The notes: generated by a model from the sequence alone, not told the origin. Numbered from the stretch's first letter, positions 34,824 to 44,265 are shown. The stretch: DNA of 64,000 bases from Sphingomonas colocasiae (GCF_019880585.1 NZ_JAINVV010000001.1:558001-622000), one strand, 5' to 3'. Numbers and translations: made by a program.

Positions 34824-36443
34824 ATGCCGCTTCGCTATTCCTATTCCGCCAAGTTCGGCGCGGCGATCATGCTCGCGCTCTTCGCCAACTGGCTATTCCT
34901 GTTCCACCATGTCGGCGCGACGACCGGCTATTTCGCGCTCGCCGTGATCGTCGCACTGGTGGCCTTGCGCCCCGCGATCCGGAGCAACCCTGCCGCCATC
35001 GTCGCGATTGCAATCGCGACGGGGCTTGCCGGCATGCTGATCGAGGCGCCGTCGCTGCTCGCGGCGATCCTGTGCTGGACGGCTCTGGCCTTCGCGGCGA
35101 TCAGCCCGCGAGTGACCGGGCCTGACGATGTACGGCGCTGGGCGGTCCGGCTGTTGCTGCACCTGTTCTCGATCCCCGTCGGGCCGGTGATCGATGCCGG
35201 CCGCTGGGCGCGGGCGCGTCGACGCGTGGGAGCGGACGGGCGGCTGCGGCTATTGCCGCTTGTCGCGCTGCCGATCGCGGGCAGCCTGGTGTTCCTGGCG
35301 CTGTTCGCCACCGCCAATCCGATCATCGCCGATGCGCTGGCGCGGTTCGATACCGGGCTCGCGATCGACGGGACCTTTCCCGTCCGTATCGCTTTCGTGG
35401 CGATGGTTTTCGCGCTTGGTTGGGCATTGCTGCGGCCCTTCGTGTTCGTGCCGCTCGGACCGCCCCATATGGGCGGCACGCCGATGTCGTTGCCGGGCGT
35501 CAGTGCCGCTTCGGTCACCTTGTCGCTGGTAACGTTCAACGCGTTGTTCGCGGTGCAGAACGGGCTCGACATCGCCTTTCTGTGGAGCGGCGCGCCCTTG
35601 CCGGGCAAGACGACCATGGCGGACTATGCGCATCAGGGCGCCTATCCGCTGATCGCGACGGCGTTGCTCGCCGGGCTGTTCGTGCTTGTCACGATGCGCC
35701 CGGGGTCGGAAACCGCTGCCCGCCCGGCAATTCGCGCGCTGGTGACGATCTGGGTGGCGCAGAATATACTGCTCGTCGCATCCTCGATGCTGCGGACCTT
35801 CGACTATATCGATGCCTATTCGCTGACCCGTCTGCGCATCGCCGCGCTGGTCTGGATGGGGCTGGTCGCTCTGGGCCTGATGCTGATCTGCCTGCGCATG
35901 TGGCGGGGGAAGAGCGATCGTTGGCTGATCGGCATGAATGCCGCCGCGGCGTTGCTGGTTCTCGGCGCATGCAGCGTCGTCGATCTCGGCCGCATGGCGG
36001 CCGCCTGGAACGTTCGCCACGCGCGCGAGGCGGGTGGGCGGGGAGTCCATCTCGATCTTTGCTATCTCAATGAACTCGGGTCCTCCGCGCTGCTGCCGAT
36101 CGTCGAGCTGGAAGGGCGGACGCGCGATGCGGCGCTGCGCGAAAAGCTGACCTGGTCGCGCAACCGGCTGATGGACGAGATGGAACCGGTGCTGACCGAC
36201 TGGCGCGGCTGGACCTGGCGCGACGACCGGCGTTTCCGGACGGCGGAGCGGCTGATCGCCGAAAAGGGCCTGAAACGGCAGCACGTCGGGCCGCGTCAAT
36301 GCAACGGCGTTCCGTTCCCGTCGCCCGAACCGGCGGTCGCGTCATTCGCCGAAACGGCGCCGGCGGAGGTCGCGGTGCCGGCACCCCCGACCATCGCGCG
36401 CGAAAATCGTGCCGAACCTTTGACAGCGGAGCCCAAGCGGTGA
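34824..36443 (+). CDS. DUF4153/DUF4173-type multi-pass membrane protein
   Basis: The 539-residue protein has about eleven hydrophobic helices in residues 10-405 and a soluble C-terminal tail of about 130 residues, Pro/Ala-rich at the end. Two central signatures (LPLVALPIAGSLVFLALFATANPII and DYIDAYSLTRLRIAALVWMGLVALGL) are those of the DUF4153/DUF4173 group. GGGAGG precedes the ATG. The stop overlaps a possible GTG start of the response regulator, so the membrane protein and the two-component system probably form one operon. Function unknown. Confidence 0.82.
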   Translation: MPLRYSYSAKFGAAIMLALFANWLFLFHHVGATTGYFALAVIVALVALRPAIRSNPAAIVAIAIATGLAGMLIEAPSLLAAILCWTALAFAAISPRVTGPDDVRRWAVRLLLHLFSIPVGPVIDAGRWARARRRVGADGRLRLLPLVALPIAGSLVFLALFATANPIIADALARFDTGLAIDGTFPVRIAFVAMVFALGWALLRPFVFVPLGPPHMGGTPMSLPGVSAASVTLSLVTFNALFAVQNGLDIAFLWSGAPLPGKTTMADYAHQGAYPLIATALLAGLFVLVTMRPGSETAARPAIRALVTIWVAQNILLVASSMLRTFDYIDAYSLTRLRIAALVWMGLVALGLMLICLRMWRGKSDRWLIGMNAAAALLVLGACSVVDLGRMAAAWNVRHAREAGGRGVHLDLCYLNELGSSALLPIVELEGRTRDAALREKLTWSRNRLMDEMEPVLTDWRGWTWRDDRRFRTAERLIAEKGLKRQHVGPRQCNGVPFPSPEPAVASFAETAPAEVAVPAPPTIARENRAEPLTAEPKR

Positions 36444-36457
36444 CAACAGCGTATCAT

Positions 36458-37162
36458 ATGAGCCGGCTGATCCTGATCGTCGATGACGACCCCCATATCC
36501 GCGACGTCCTGTCCTTCGCGCTCGGCAAGGCCGGCATGGAAACGCGCGAGGCGGGGGATGGCGAGGAAGCGCTCGCTGCGGTCGAGAAATGGAACCCCGA
36601 TCTCGTCATCCTCGATATCAACATGCCGCGCCTCGACGGGATCGAGGTATGCCGCCGGCTGCGCGCGACGGGTGACGTGCCCGTGCTGTTCCTGTCGTCG
36701 CGCGATGACGAGATCGACCGCGTCGTGGGCCTGGAACTGGGCGCCGACGATTATGTCGTCAAACCCTTCTCGCCGCGCGAGATCGTCGCGCGCGTCAACG
36801 CGATCCTGAAACGCGGCGGGCGCGCACTGGCCGCGGCCGGGCCGCAGGCGCAGGTCGTGCATAATCGCCTCTCGCTCGATCCCGAGGGGTGGGAAGCGCG
36901 CTGGGCGGGGGAGCCGGTGGAGCTGACCGCGACCGAATTCCAGTTGCTGCTGCTGCTCGCATCGCTGCCCTCCAAGGTGTTCAGCCGCGATGCGATCATC
37001 GACCGGTTGCACGGGCCGGGCTTCGCGGTAACCGATCGCACGATCGACAGCCATATCCGCAATCTGCGCGGCAAGTTCGTGGGCCTGGGGGCGGGCGACC
37101 TGATCGAAACCCGCCCCGGCATCGGCTACCGGATCGGGGCGTGCATGGGATCCGCTCAGTGA
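36458..37162 (+). CDS. OmpR-family response regulator
   Basis: From the ATG at 36458 the protein is 234 residues. The receiver domain has the acidic pair in IVDDDPHIRD, the phospho-acceptor Asp53 in LVILDINMPRLDG and the conserved Lys in DDYVVKPFSPREI. A winged-helix DNA-binding domain follows (ELTATEFQLLLLLASLPSKVFSR, TIDSHIRNLRGKF, IGYRIG). A GTG at 36440 overlapping the previous stop is an alternative start. The partner kinase is encoded 103 bases downstream, beyond a palindromic repeat. Confidence 0.95.
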   Translation: MSRLILIVDDDPHIRDVLSFALGKAGMETREAGDGEEALAAVEKWNPDLVILDINMPRLDGIEVCRRLRATGDVPVLFLSSRDDEIDRVVGLELGADDYVVKPFSPREIVARVNAILKRGGRALAAAGPQAQVVHNRLSLDPEGWEARWAGEPVELTATEFQLLLLLASLPSKVFSRDAIIDRLHGPGFAVTDRTIDSHIRNLRGKFVGLGAGDLIETRPGIGYRIGACMGSAQ

Positions 37163-37172
37163 GCTTCCTGCT

Positions 37173-37254
37173 GCCATCCCCGCGAAGGCGGGGATCCAGA
37201 GGCATAGAGTGCGATCCCCGGCATCTCCTGGATCCCCGCGTTCGCGGGGATGAC
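37173..37254. repeat. Palindromic repeat unit between regulator and kinase genes
   Basis: Two copies of a CCCCGCG..GCGGGGATCCAG unit stand head to head: 37176-37199 and, inverted, 37228-37251. They match over 24 bases with one mismatch. Each half is also a hairpin by itself. This type of repeat, with the core CCCCGCGAACGCGGGGATCC, is to my knowledge abundant in sphingomonad and related genomes. In the mRNA it would form a long stem and may lower kinase output relative to the regulator. Confidence 0.8.
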
Positions 37255-37265
37255 ATTCAGCGGCG

Positions 37266-38822
37266 ATGATCGAACCCTTCAAGCAATGGCTCAAGCGGCA
37301 CTGGCCGCCGATCCGGTTGCGCGCGATCCTGTTCGGCGTGCTGCTGTTCGTCGCGGCGCTGCCTGGCGTCGCAGCGGTCTTCCTGCGCGTCTATGAGAAT
37401 ACGCTGGTCCAGCAGACCGAAACCGAGTTGATCGCGCAGGCGGCGGCACTGGCCGGCGCGTATCGCGCGGCATGGCCGGAACCGATCGCGCAGGAATCGC
37501 GCCCGCTCAGGATCGAGCGGCCGCGCGTCGATCTCAATGCGATGCCCATCCTGCCGGTGATGCACGGCCCGATCGCCGCCGGCCGGTCGGATCCGCGCGC
37601 CGCGATCGCCGGGCGCCGGTTGAAGCCTGTCGTCGAGGATACCGTCCAGACCACGCTCGCATCGATCCGCGTGCTCGACCGCCGCGGCGTCGTCGTGCTC
37701 GGGCGCACCGATCTGGGCCGCAGCTATGCGCAGGTTCCCGAGGTGAAGGCCGCGCTCGGCGGGCGAAGCATGACGGTGCTCCGCCGGCGCGGTGGATATG
37801 AGGCGCGTTATGCGGCGGAGGCGCTCAGCCGCGCTTCGGCGATCCGCGTCCATTATGTGCGTCCGGTGATCGCCAATGGCCAGGTGATCGGCGGGCTGAT
37901 GCTGTCGCGCAGCCCGCGCGGGCTGTTCCTCGGCATTTATCAGGATCGCGGCAAGATCCTGTTCGGCATGTCGGCGATCTTCGTGACCTTGCTGTTCCTG
38001 GCCGGGCTGCTCTCGCGCGCGATCGCCCGGCCGATCGAGGCGCTGAGCCGCGCGACCGAGTCGGTGGCGCGCGGCGCGATCGATGTCCCGGAAACGCCGG
38101 CGACCGCCGCGGTCGAGATCCGGACGCTCTACGAGAATTTCGCGCTGATGGCCGAGCGGATCGAAGCACGCTCGCGCTATCTGCGCGATTTCGCGGCGGC
38201 GGTGAGCCACGAGTTCAAGACCCCGATCGCGGGGCTGCGCGGTGCGCTCGAATTGCTCGGCGATCATGGCGCGGAGATGACCGAGGCGGAACGGACGCGC
38301 TTCCTGTCGAACGCGATGGCCGATGCCGATCGGCTGTCGCACCTCGTTCAGCGGCTGCTCGATCTGGCGCGTGCGGACATGACGGTGATGCAGAACGACG
38401 CCGCCACCGAACTTGCCGGACCGGCACGGCGCGTGGCCGACGCGCATCGCGGCGACGGGGTGGCGATCGAGATCGCGATTCCGGCGGATCTGCCGGCGGC
38501 GGCGGTTCCCGCGGAACTGATCGAGGCGGTGCTGGAAACCCTGGTCGAGAACAGCCGCCAGGCGGGGGCGGTGCGGATCGGGATTTCAGCGCGCATGGAT
38601 GAGGGTGGGGTGTTGCTCTCGGTCACCGACAATGGCCGTGGCGTGCCGGCCGCCGATCATGAGCGTATCTTCGAACCCTTCCATACCGGCCGCCGCTCCG
38701 AGGGAGGATCGGGGCTTGGCCTGGCGATCGCGCGTTCGTTGCTGGCGGCCAGCGGCGGCGGTATCCGCAGCGCGCGTGTGGAAAGAGGGGCCTTGATCGA
38801 GATCAGATTGAGGCGTGCATGA
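37266..38822 (+). CDS. Membrane sensor histidine kinase
   Basis: The 518-residue kinase has helix 1 (about residues 20-40), a periplasmic sensor of about 190 residues and helix 2 (about 231-252). A HAMP-like segment (SRAIARPIEALSRATESVARG) follows, then HisKA with His315 in AAVSHEFKTPIAGL, and a HATPase domain with DNGRGVPAADHERIFEPF and GGSGLGLAIARSLL. The periplasmic domain is not one I can name. It probably phosphorylates the regulator encoded upstream. Its 3' end overlaps the convergent nuclease-family gene by 20 bases. Confidence 0.94.
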   Translation: MIEPFKQWLKRHWPPIRLRAILFGVLLFVAALPGVAAVFLRVYENTLVQQTETELIAQAAALAGAYRAAWPEPIAQESRPLRIERPRVDLNAMPILPVMHGPIAAGRSDPRAAIAGRRLKPVVEDTVQTTLASIRVLDRRGVVVLGRTDLGRSYAQVPEVKAALGGRSMTVLRRRGGYEARYAAEALSRASAIRVHYVRPVIANGQVIGGLMLSRSPRGLFLGIYQDRGKILFGMSAIFVTLLFLAGLLSRAIARPIEALSRATESVARGAIDVPETPATAAVEIRTLYENFALMAERIEARSRYLRDFAAAVSHEFKTPIAGLRGALELLGDHGAEMTEAERTRFLSNAMADADRLSHLVQRLLDLARADMTVMQNDAATELAGPARRVADAHRGDGVAIEIAIPADLPAAAVPAELIEAVLETLVENSRQAGAVRIGISARMDEGGVLLSVTDNGRGVPAADHERIFEPFHTGRRSEGGSGLGLAIARSLLAASGGGIRSARVERGALIEIRLRRA

Positions 38823-39501
38823 TATCCGCCCAGATCGGCAGGTGATCGGACGCCTTGCGCGCCGCGGCGCTCAGATGGACGCCGCTGTCGGCCACTTCCA
38901 GATGCGGTGAGACCATGATGCGATCGAGCATGGCGACCGGGCGGCGGGCATGGAAGCTCTTGCCGCAATCGGCGAAGGCGAAATGCTTGCCGAAATCGCG
39001 CAGGCAGCCCGATTGGCGGCTCCATTCGTTGAGGTCCCCCATCATCACCGTCGGCATCGGTGCACAGGCCTCGAGATGATGGAGCAGGGCGTGCGCCTGG
39101 CGGCGGCGCCAGAGCCCGGAGAGATCGAGATGCATGCCGACGATGCGCATCGTCGCGCCGTTGAGCGCGATATCGGCGAGCACGGCGCCGCGCGGTTCGA
39201 GCGCGGGCAGGTGGATCACCTCGCGGCGGATGATCTTCGCGGATTTGCGCACGAGGATCGCGTTGCCGTGCCAGCCCAGGCTGTTCGCGCGCATGTCGAA
39301 GGGCACATGAATATAGTCGCTATGTTCGTCGAGCATGTGCAGCGGGATGACGCCGATGCGCGCACCGAAGCGCCGGTCCGCTTCCTGCAGCGCGATCACG
39401 TCGGCGCCGATCTCGTTGAGCACCTCCAGCGTCCGCTCGGGGCGCCGGCGGCGATCGGTGCCGATGGCCTTGCGGATATTGTAGCTCGCGACGCGCATCA
39501 T
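38803..39501 (-). CDS. Endonuclease/exonuclease/phosphatase-family hydrolase
   Basis: I start at the ATG at 39499-39501 (232 residues), because the frame upstream opens only with TTG at 39567 and lacks family similarity. Conserved motifs are RVASYNIRKA (Asn), IALQEADR (Glu metal ligand), VGMHLDLSG (His/Asp), VMMGDLNEWS (Asp-x-Asn) and the C-terminal ASDHLPIWADI (Asp-His). Members cut DNA, RNA, lipids or phosphoesters. The substrate here is unknown. It is convergent with the histidine kinase gene. Confidence 0.88.
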   Translation of the reverse strand: MMRVASYNIRKAIGTDRRRRPERTLEVLNEIGADVIALQEADRRFGARIGVIPLHMLDEHSDYIHVPFDMRANSLGWHGNAILVRKSAKIIRREVIHLPALEPRGAVLADIALNGATMRIVGMHLDLSGLWRRRQAHALLHHLEACAPMPTVMMGDLNEWSRQSGCLRDFGKHFAFADCGKSFHARRPVAMLDRIMVSPHLEVADSGVHLSAAARKASDHLPIWADIMHASI

Positions 39502-39616
39502 GCGGACGCCATAGCCGGACTGAAGCAATGGGGGCAGGCGGAAAATCGTGCGACCATGGCGTAACAACGCACAAAGGCGTCTGGCGTTCGACGATGGGAA
39601 CAGTTAGGGAACATTC

Positions 39617-40996
39617 ATGGCAAAACCCCAGCGTCGATATGTCTGCCAGCTCTGCGGCTCGGTTTCCCCCAAATGGCAGGGCCAATGCGTCGATTGCGGC
39701 GAATGGAACACGCTGGTGGAGGAGGCGGCGGCTGTCGTCACGCCTTTTGCCGCCAAGCATAACCTGCAATCGGGCGGCCGTGCCGTCACGCTGGTCGGGC
39801 TCGATGCGGACATCGCGTTGCCGGAGCGGGCAGCGACCGGGATCAAGGAACTCGATCGCACCTTGGGCGGCGGCTTTGTCGAGGGGTCGGCGACGCTGAT
39901 CGGCGGCGATCCGGGCATCGGCAAGTCGACGCTGCTGCTCCAGGCCGCGGCGCGGCTGGCCTGTGCGGGGATGAACGTCGCCTATGTCTCGGGCGAGGAG
40001 GCCGCCGATCAGGTGCGGTTGCGCGCACGCCGGCTTGGCCTCGGCAATGCGCCGGTGCAACTCGCGGCGGCGACCTCGGTGCGCGACATCCTGACCACCT
40101 TCGGCAGCGGCAAGCCGCCGGCGCTGCTGGTGATCGATTCGATCCAGACCATGCATAGCGACCTGATCGAAGGGGCGCCGGGCACCGTCAGCCAGGTCCG
40201 CGCGTCCGCCCAGGAACTGATCCGCTTCGCCAAGGAACGCGGCACCGCGCTGGTGCTTGTCGGCCATGTCACCAAGGATGGCGCGATCGCGGGGCCGCGC
40301 GTGCTGGAACATATGGTCGATACCGTGCTCAGCTTCGAAGGCGAGCGCAGTCATCAATATCGCATTCTGCGCGCGATCAAGAACCGCTTCGGCGGTACCG
40401 ACGAGATCGGCGTCTTCTCGATGGCGGCGGAAGGGCTGGAGGAGATTTCGAACCCGTCCGCGCTGTTCCTCACCAATCGCGATGAGAGCGTGACGGGATC
40501 GACGGTGTTCCCCGCACTGGAAGGCACGCGCCCCGTGCTGGTCGAGATCCAGGCGCTCACCGTGCGGCTGGCGAGCGGCGCCACGCCGCGCCGTGCCGTG
40601 GTCGGCTGGGATTCGGGACGGCTGGCGATGGTGCTCGCGGTGCTGGAGGCGAGGTGCGGGCTCAGCTTTTCGACCTGCGAGGTCTATCTCAATATCGCCG
40701 GCGGCTATCGCCTGTCGGATCCGGCCGCCGACCTCGCGGTGGCGGCCGCCCTGGTTTCCGCGCTCAGCGAACGCCCGGTGCCGTCCGACGCGGTCGCCTT
40801 CGGGGAGATCGCGCTCTCCGGCGAGATCCGGCCGGTGGCGCATGGTGCCCTGCGCCTGAAGGAAGCGGGCAAGCTCGGTTTCGGGCGGGCGCTGGTGCCG
40901 TCTGCGGTCGGCGGCGAGAAGGGCGGACTGACATTGTCGGGTTTCCGTACGCTGCGCCAGTTCGTCGATCACATGCTGGCGCGCGATCCCGGTTGA
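39617..40996 (+). CDS. radA: DNA repair protein RadA
   Basis: RadA helps process recombination intermediates and drives branch migration. The 459-residue protein has the N-terminal zinc finger (CQLCGSVSPKWQGQCVDC), Walker A GGDPGIGKST, the family motif KNRFGGTDEIGVF and a C-terminal Lon-protease-like domain (IALSGEIRPVAHGALRLKEA). The length is standard. It is the first gene of a plus-strand run into cvpA, after a 100-base gap. Confidence 0.97.
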   Translation: MAKPQRRYVCQLCGSVSPKWQGQCVDCGEWNTLVEEAAAVVTPFAAKHNLQSGGRAVTLVGLDADIALPERAATGIKELDRTLGGGFVEGSATLIGGDPGIGKSTLLLQAAARLACAGMNVAYVSGEEAADQVRLRARRLGLGNAPVQLAAATSVRDILTTFGSGKPPALLVIDSIQTMHSDLIEGAPGTVSQVRASAQELIRFAKERGTALVLVGHVTKDGAIAGPRVLEHMVDTVLSFEGERSHQYRILRAIKNRFGGTDEIGVFSMAAEGLEEISNPSALFLTNRDESVTGSTVFPALEGTRPVLVEIQALTVRLASGATPRRAVVGWDSGRLAMVLAVLEARCGLSFSTCEVYLNIAGGYRLSDPAADLAVAAALVSALSERPVPSDAVAFGEIALSGEIRPVAHGALRLKEAGKLGFGRALVPSAVGGEKGGLTLSGFRTLRQFVDHMLARDPG

Positions 40997-41096
40997 AGCA
41001 TGGGGGGCGGCACCCCAATTGCAGAAACGGTGGAGATTTGATGGTCGCCGCGGAATGCCGATTCAAATTTCCCTGAACTTCGTTTAGCTGGAACCC

Positions 41097-41648
41097 ATGG
41101 CTGCCTTCACCGCTCTCGACATCATCGTTCTCCTGCTGGTCGGCGGCGCCGCCGTGCTCGGTTTCCTGCGCGGCTTCACCACCGAAGTGCTCTCGCTGCT
41201 CGCCTGGATCGTCGCGGTTTTCGCGGTCAAGATGTTCCATGAGCCGACGACCCTGCTCGTCCGCGACTGGGTGGGCACGGAAGGCGGCGCGATGGTGCTC
41301 GCCTTCGCGCTGGTGTTCGGCCTGACCTTCCTTGCCGGACGGCTGACCGCGCGCGCGGTCGGGCGGCGCACGCGGCAATCGGCGCTCGGCAGTTTCGATC
41401 GGGTTCTCGGGATCGGCTTCGGCGCGTTGAAGGGCCTGATCATTGCGACCGTCATCTATCTCGGCGTCAGCCTGGTCTATGACACGCTTTATGGCGGCCG
41501 CTCGCAGCGGCCCGAATGGATGGCCAAATCCTACACCTATCCGCTGCTTGACGCATCGAGCCGCGCGCTCGTCGACTTTGTCGAGGAACGTCAGGAGGAT
41601 GGCGGCGCATCCGACAATGGCGCATCCGCGAGCAACGCATCGAAATGA
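41097..41648 (+). CDS. cvpA: CvpA-family membrane protein
   Basis: The 183-residue protein has four hydrophobic helices and opens with the CvpA pattern FTALDIIVLLLVGGAAVLGFLRGFTTEVLSLLAW. In E. coli the family is linked to colicin V production and envelope stress; the molecular action is not settled. The C-terminal tail is polar with a repeated Ala-Ser-Asp/Asn pattern (GASDNGASASNASK). Its stop overlaps the next ATG by four bases. Confidence 0.88.
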   Translation: MAAFTALDIIVLLLVGGAAVLGFLRGFTTEVLSLLAWIVAVFAVKMFHEPTTLLVRDWVGTEGGAMVLAFALVFGLTFLAGRLTARAVGRRTRQSALGSFDRVLGIGFGALKGLIIATVIYLGVSLVYDTLYGGRSQRPEWMAKSYTYPLLDASSRALVDFVEERQEDGGASDNGASASNASK

Positions 41649-42073
41649 ACGCGCCGCTCTACAATACCGCGATCCTGAAACTCGCCGCGACCATTCCGCA
41701 TCATGCGCGCCTGCCGGCGCCGCAGGGGAGTTCGGAGAAGCGCTCGCCGGTTTGCGGCAGCCGCGTGACGGTGGACGTGATGCTCGATGCCGACGGGCGC
41801 GTCGCGGCGCTCGGCCAGGAAGTGCGCGCTTGTGCGCTCGGCCAGGCGTCCGCGTCGCTGATGGGGGCGGGCGCGATCGGCAAGACCCGCGCCGAGCTTG
41901 AGGCCGCACGCGATGCGCTGGCGGATTTTCTGGCCGGCAAGCGTGAGAATCCTGGCGATTGGCCGGGGCTCGAGATCTTCCTGCCGGCGCGGCCGCATGC
42001 CGCGCGACATCCCTCGATCCGGCTGGCCTTCGAAGCGGTTGCGGAGGCTGCGGCGCGCGCCGTGGGCGCGTGA
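41645..42073 (+). CDS. IscU/NifU-like iron-sulfur scaffold protein with only two conserved cysteines
   Basis: The 142-residue protein resembles the IscU scaffold: PVCGSRVTVDVMLDADGRV gives the first cluster Cys and EVRACALGQASASL the second. The third scaffold Cys (in IscU near HCSMLAE) seems replaced by Ser in ARHPSIRLAFEAV, by my alignment. It may therefore bind iron-sulfur differently or have another role. It is coupled to cvpA and shares one base (TGATG) with the antiporter gene. Confidence 0.8.
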   Translation: MNAPLYNTAILKLAATIPHHARLPAPQGSSEKRSPVCGSRVTVDVMLDADGRVAALGQEVRACALGQASASLMGAGAIGKTRAELEAARDALADFLAGKRENPGDWPGLEIFLPARPHAARHPSIRLAFEAVAEAAARAVGA

Positions 42074-43842
42074 TGCACGAGGGCGGCGGCGTGCCGATGC
42101 TGCGCGACGGCGTGATCCTGCTCGGTTTCGCGATGGCGTTCGTGCTGCTGTTCCGCAAGCTGGGGCTGGGCGCGGTGCTCGGCTATCTTGTCGCCGGCGC
42201 ACTGGTCGGCCCGCATCTGCTCGGATTGGTGGGCGACGCCGAACAGAAGCTGGGTATCGCCGAACTGGGCATCACCTTGCTGCTGTTCCTTGTCGGCCTG
42301 GAATTGTCGCCGACGCGGTTGTGGCAGATGCGCAACGATATTTTCGGGCTCGGCCTGCTTCAGGTCGCGCTGTGCGGCTTGGCGGTGGCGTTGCTCGTCT
42401 ATGGCAGCACGCCCTTCACCCTGGCCGCGGCGCTGGCGCTGGGCCTGCCGCTCGGCCTGTCCTCCACCGCGCAGGTGCTGCCGATGCTGCAATCGGCCGG
42501 GCGGTTGCGCACCCCATTCGGCGAGCGGGCCTTTTCGATCCTGTTGTTCCAGGATCTCTCGATCGTCCCATTGATCACCATCGTCGCGGCGCTGTCACGT
42601 AATCCGGCCGATGCGGCGGGGCCGCCGGGCTGGGTGCTGGGGCTCTATACCGTGCTTGCGGTGGTCGGACTGGTGCTTGCCGGGCGCTTCGTCCTGAATC
42701 CGTTGTTCCGGCTGATCGGCAATCTCGGTGAGCGCGAGATGTTCGTCTTTGCCGGATTGTTCACCGTCATTGCCAGCGCGGCGGTGATGGAGGCGCTCGG
42801 GCTCTCCACTGCGCTGGGGGCGTTCGTCGCGGGCGTGATGCTCGCCGAAAGCCCGTATCGCCACGAGCTGGAAGCGGATGTAGAACCGTTCCGCACCATA
42901 TTGCTTGGCCTGTTCTTCCTCGCGGTCGGCATGATGCTCGATCTGACCGTGATCGCCGAACGGCCGGTGTTCGTGATCGCGATGGCGGCGGCGCTGATCG
43001 TGACCAAGACCGCGATCGTGATGGGACTGGGGTTGTTGTTCCGTATGGCGTGGCGCCAGGCGCTGGCGCTGGGCCTGTTGCTCAGCCAGGGCGGCGAATT
43101 CGGTTTCGTGCTGTTCGCACAGGCGCAGGATGCGATGCTGATCGAACCGCAGGCGGCCAGCCTGTTCGGTGCGGTGGTGACGATCTCGATGGCGACCACG
43201 CCGTTCCTGATGGCGTTCACCCGCCGTTTCCGCGCCGAACCGCGCGCGGGTGCCGCCAAGCTCGATGGGCCGGTCAGCGATGGCGCCTCGGCGATCATCG
43301 TCGGTTATGGTCGTTTCGGCCAGACGGTAGGGCAGATGCTGGTGGGGCAGGGCGTGCAGGTGACCTTGATCGATTCCGATCCGGAAACCATCGCGGTCGC
43401 CGGCGATTTCGGCATGAAGGTCTATTATGGCGACGGCACGCGCGTCGATCTGCTGCGGCGGGCTGGGGCGGAGGACGCGCAGGCGCTGATCTTCTGTCTG
43501 GACGGCGACCGGCTCGATGAAGCCTCGATCGGATTGATCGCCAAGGCGTTTCCCGATGCTTCCATCCTGCTGCGCGCTTACGACCGGCGCCATATGATGC
43601 GGATCGGAGCCGCGCCTGTTGCGGGTGCGGTACGCGACGTGTTCGAAAGCGCGATCTCGCTTGCACGCCAGTCGATGCGCGCGCTGGGCATCGACGAGGC
43701 GGAGATCGATCATACCGAGGCTGAATATCGCGCGCGCGATGAGGCCCGGCTGAAGGTGCAGAGCGAGACCGGCGATATCCGTGCGGGCATGGATCGGATG
43801 TTCAGCCAGCGCAATGCGGGGCTCAAGGAGGATTGCGGATGA
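42073..43842 (+). CDS. Monovalent cation:proton antiporter of the Kef/CPA2 type
   Basis: The start ATG (42073) overlaps the scaffold gene stop by one base, giving 589 residues. The N-terminal two thirds hold about twelve helices with the CPA2 pattern (LGLGAVLGYLVAGALVGP, GLSSTAQVLPML, FSILLFQDLSIVPLITIV). A TrkA-N Rossmann domain follows (AIIVGYGRFGQTVGQMLVGQG) with a helical tail. It resembles KefB/KefC, which export potassium under glutathione-adduct control; the control here is unverified. The following DUF423 gene is coupled by four bases. Confidence 0.93.
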   Translation: MHEGGGVPMLRDGVILLGFAMAFVLLFRKLGLGAVLGYLVAGALVGPHLLGLVGDAEQKLGIAELGITLLLFLVGLELSPTRLWQMRNDIFGLGLLQVALCGLAVALLVYGSTPFTLAAALALGLPLGLSSTAQVLPMLQSAGRLRTPFGERAFSILLFQDLSIVPLITIVAALSRNPADAAGPPGWVLGLYTVLAVVGLVLAGRFVLNPLFRLIGNLGEREMFVFAGLFTVIASAAVMEALGLSTALGAFVAGVMLAESPYRHELEADVEPFRTILLGLFFLAVGMMLDLTVIAERPVFVIAMAAALIVTKTAIVMGLGLLFRMAWRQALALGLLLSQGGEFGFVLFAQAQDAMLIEPQAASLFGAVVTISMATTPFLMAFTRRFRAEPRAGAAKLDGPVSDGASAIIVGYGRFGQTVGQMLVGQGVQVTLIDSDPETIAVAGDFGMKVYYGDGTRVDLLRRAGAEDAQALIFCLDGDRLDEASIGLIAKAFPDASILLRAYDRRHMMRIGAAPVAGAVRDVFESAISLARQSMRALGIDEAEIDHTEAEYRARDEARLKVQSETGDIRAGMDRMFSQRNAGLKEDCG

Positions 43843-44171
43843 TTATCTTGCTGGCGGCGCTTTCGGGCGCGATCGCGGTCGCGGCCGGGGCATTCGGCGC
43901 GCATGGCGCCTCGTCCGCACAGGCTGCCGAATGGCTGAAGACCGGCGCCACCTATCAGATGATCCATGCGGTTGCGGCATTGGCGATCGTTGACCGGCTG
44001 GGCGCGAAGCCGCCGGCCATATTGTTTCTGGCGGGCGGCGCGATCTTCGCTCTGACACTATACGCGATGGCGATCGGCGCACCGCGCTGGCTGGGCGCGA
44101 TCACGCCGATCGGTGGCACATTGCTGATCATCGGCTGGCTCTGGCTCGGCTGGACCGCGCTCAGGACCTGA
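43839..44171 (+). CDS. DUF423 membrane protein
   Basis: The start is the ATG at 43839 (110 residues), six bases after AAGGAGG and overlapping the antiporter stop. Four hydrophobic helices are visible. The family signature AAGAFGAHG and the conserved TGATYQMIHAVAALAI are present, matching DUF423/YwdK. Function unknown. It ends the run that begins with cvpA. Confidence 0.9.
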   Translation: MIILLAALSGAIAVAAGAFGAHGASSAQAAEWLKTGATYQMIHAVAALAIVDRLGAKPPAILFLAGGAIFALTLYAMAIGAPRWLGAITPIGGTLLIIGWLWLGWTALRT

Positions 44172-44265
44172 GGCTTCAGGCGAAGCCGATTTGGTCGAAA
44201 GGATCTGACTATGAAATTGCGCAGTCCTTGCGCGCGGATAGGTTTCCCCGTCGAGGGAGACGAAG

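Noticed and set aside
44172-44187. Hairpin GGCTTC/GAAGCC after the DUF423 gene as a terminator
   Set aside because: The stem is only 6 bp and no U-tract follows.
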